This document shows, piece by piece, positions 4,991 through 5,710 of a stretch of DNA of 5,710 nt. The notes beneath the pieces were generated by a model, which worked only from the letters and a program-made list of their open reading frames with translations, did not search any database and was not told the origin of the DNA. Position numbers and translations under genes: made by a program. Every line of letters starts with the position of its first letter. The first letter of the stretch is position 1. Origin of the DNA: an uncultured Sphingobium sp. (lineage in GTDB: Bacteria > Pseudomonadota > Alphaproteobacteria > Sphingomonadales > Sphingomonadaceae); assembly GCA_913773715.1 (NCBI GenBank), contig CAJYHD010000528.1, positions 1-5,710 on the forward strand. Direction: 5' to 3'.

Positions 4991-5710
4991 ATGCCCCTTC
5001 TTCAAGCCTCCAAAGTCTACAAGCCCTTCGAATATCCCTGGGCCTATGAGTTCTGGAAGCGCCAGCAGCAGCTGCACTGGCTGCCCGAGGAAGTGCCGCT
5101 AGGCGAGGATTGCCGCGACTGGGCGCAGAAGCTGTCCGACCATGAGCGCAACCTGCTGACGCAGATCTTTCGCTTCTTCACGCAGGCCGACGTCGAGGTG
5201 CAGGATTGCTACCACGAAAAATATGGCCGCGTGTTCAAGCCCACCGAAATCAAGATGATGCTAACCGCGTTCAGCAACATGGAAACGGTGCATATCGCCG
5301 CCTACAGCCATCTGCTCGACACGATCGGCATGCCCGAAAGCGAATATTCGGCCTTCATGCAGTATAAGGAGATGAAGGACAAACACGACTATCTCGCCCA
5401 GTTCGGCGTCGATTCGGACGAGGATATCGCCCGCACGCTTGCGATGTTCGGCGGCTTTACCGAAGGCTTGCAGCTCTTCGCCTCCTTCGCGATGCTGATG
5501 AACTTCCCGCGCTTCAACAAGATGAAGGGCATGGGCCAGATCGTCAGCTGGTCCGTCCGCGACGAAACGCTCCATTGCGAAGGCATCGTCCGCCTGTTCC
5601 ACGCCTTCGTCAAGGAACGCGACTGCCTGACCCCGGCGGTCAAGGACGACATCATGGACATGTGCCAGAAGACCGTCCTGATCGAGGACGCCTTCATCGA
5701 CCTCGTCTTT
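4991..5710 (+). CDS. nrdB: Ribonucleoside-diphosphate reductase, small (beta) subunit, class Ia; C-terminus cut by window edge
   Basis: This is the radical-generating partner of NrdA: a ferritin-like helical protein that houses a metal-tyrosyl cofactor and passes the radical to NrdA's thiyl cysteine. The first 240 residues are present. The metal ligands are all visible: D67 (FTQADVEVQD), E98 and H101 (METVH), E158 (FTEGLQ), E192 and H195 (RDETLH). The radical tyrosine is Y105 (HIAAYSH). Spacing agrees with E. coli NrdB (D84, E115, H118, Y122, E204, E238, H241) for D-E, E-H-Y and E-E, while the Y-to-E204 interval is about 29 residues shorter. The protein begins directly with the core (MPLLQASKVYKPFEYPWAYE), so it has no N-terminal ATP-cone. 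The C-terminal tail that docks NrdA lies beyond the window. The start is fixed by GGAG 8 nt upstream. Confidence 0.97.
   Translation, partial: MPLLQASKVYKPFEYPWAYEFWKRQQQLHWLPEEVPLGEDCRDWAQKLSDHERNLLTQIFRFFTQADVEVQDCYHEKYGRVFKPTEIKMMLTAFSNMETVHIAAYSHLLDTIGMPESEYSAFMQYKEMKDKHDYLAQFGVDSDEDIARTLAMFGGFTEGLQLFASFAMLMNFPRFNKMKGMGQIVSWSVRDETLHCEGIVRLFHAFVKERDCLTPAVKDDIMDMCQKTVLIEDAFIDLVF

Noticed and set aside
1..5710. tRNA, rRNA or CRISPR arrays
   Set aside because: No cloverleaf-like segment with a CCA-type end, no rRNA sequence, and no regularly spaced direct repeats were found by eye.

Overview
The window looks like chromosomal DNA of a sphingomonad alphaproteobacterium (Sphingomonas/Sphingobium/Novosphingobium type). 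The basis is high G+C coding sequence plus the protein sequences themselves: a class I fumarase, and class Ia ribonucleotide reductase (RNR) subunits of the form familiar from that group. The genus assignment is recall, not a search result.

Layout. Positions 1-2085 hold three minus-strand genes. In transcription order they are a glutathione S-transferase family protein (2085-1423), a small NTF2-like/DUF4440 protein (1321-962), and a single-chain iron-sulfur fumarate hydratase that runs off the left edge (859-1). The gaps between them are about 100 bp with no clear terminator, so they may be co-transcribed. Positions 2086-2551 are a divergent intergenic region. Its GST-proximal part has a plausible promoter and a 14-bp palindrome. 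Its nrdA-proximal part has a nested set of complementary segments (2372-2452) followed by T5, which could fold as a three-way-junction RNA. Positions 2552-5710 carry the plus-strand class Ia RNR operon: nrdA complete, nrdB cut by the right edge.

The most unusual feature lies between nrdA and nrdB. A small DUF559 (Vsr-like, PD-(D/E)xK-type) nuclease gene sits there, bracketed by two inverted copies of a roughly 60-bp two-hairpin repeat. The reading frame runs through both repeats, starts 7 nt after the nrdA stop and ends 5 nt before the nrdB start, so the insert appears accommodated in the operon without breaking translation. It looks like a REP-like, nuclease-carrying mobile unit, though I see no target-site duplication and mobility is inference.

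Functionally, NrdA and NrdB form the oxygen-dependent RNR that makes deoxynucleotides. NrdA has all catalytic residues but no N-terminal ATP-cone, and NrdB has none at its N-terminus, so the usual dATP off-switch is not visible. Transcriptional or leader-based control of the operon would then matter more, which makes the structured upstream region worth checking. The fumarase belongs to the TCA cycle; the roles of the GST and NTF2-like proteins are not specific from sequence.
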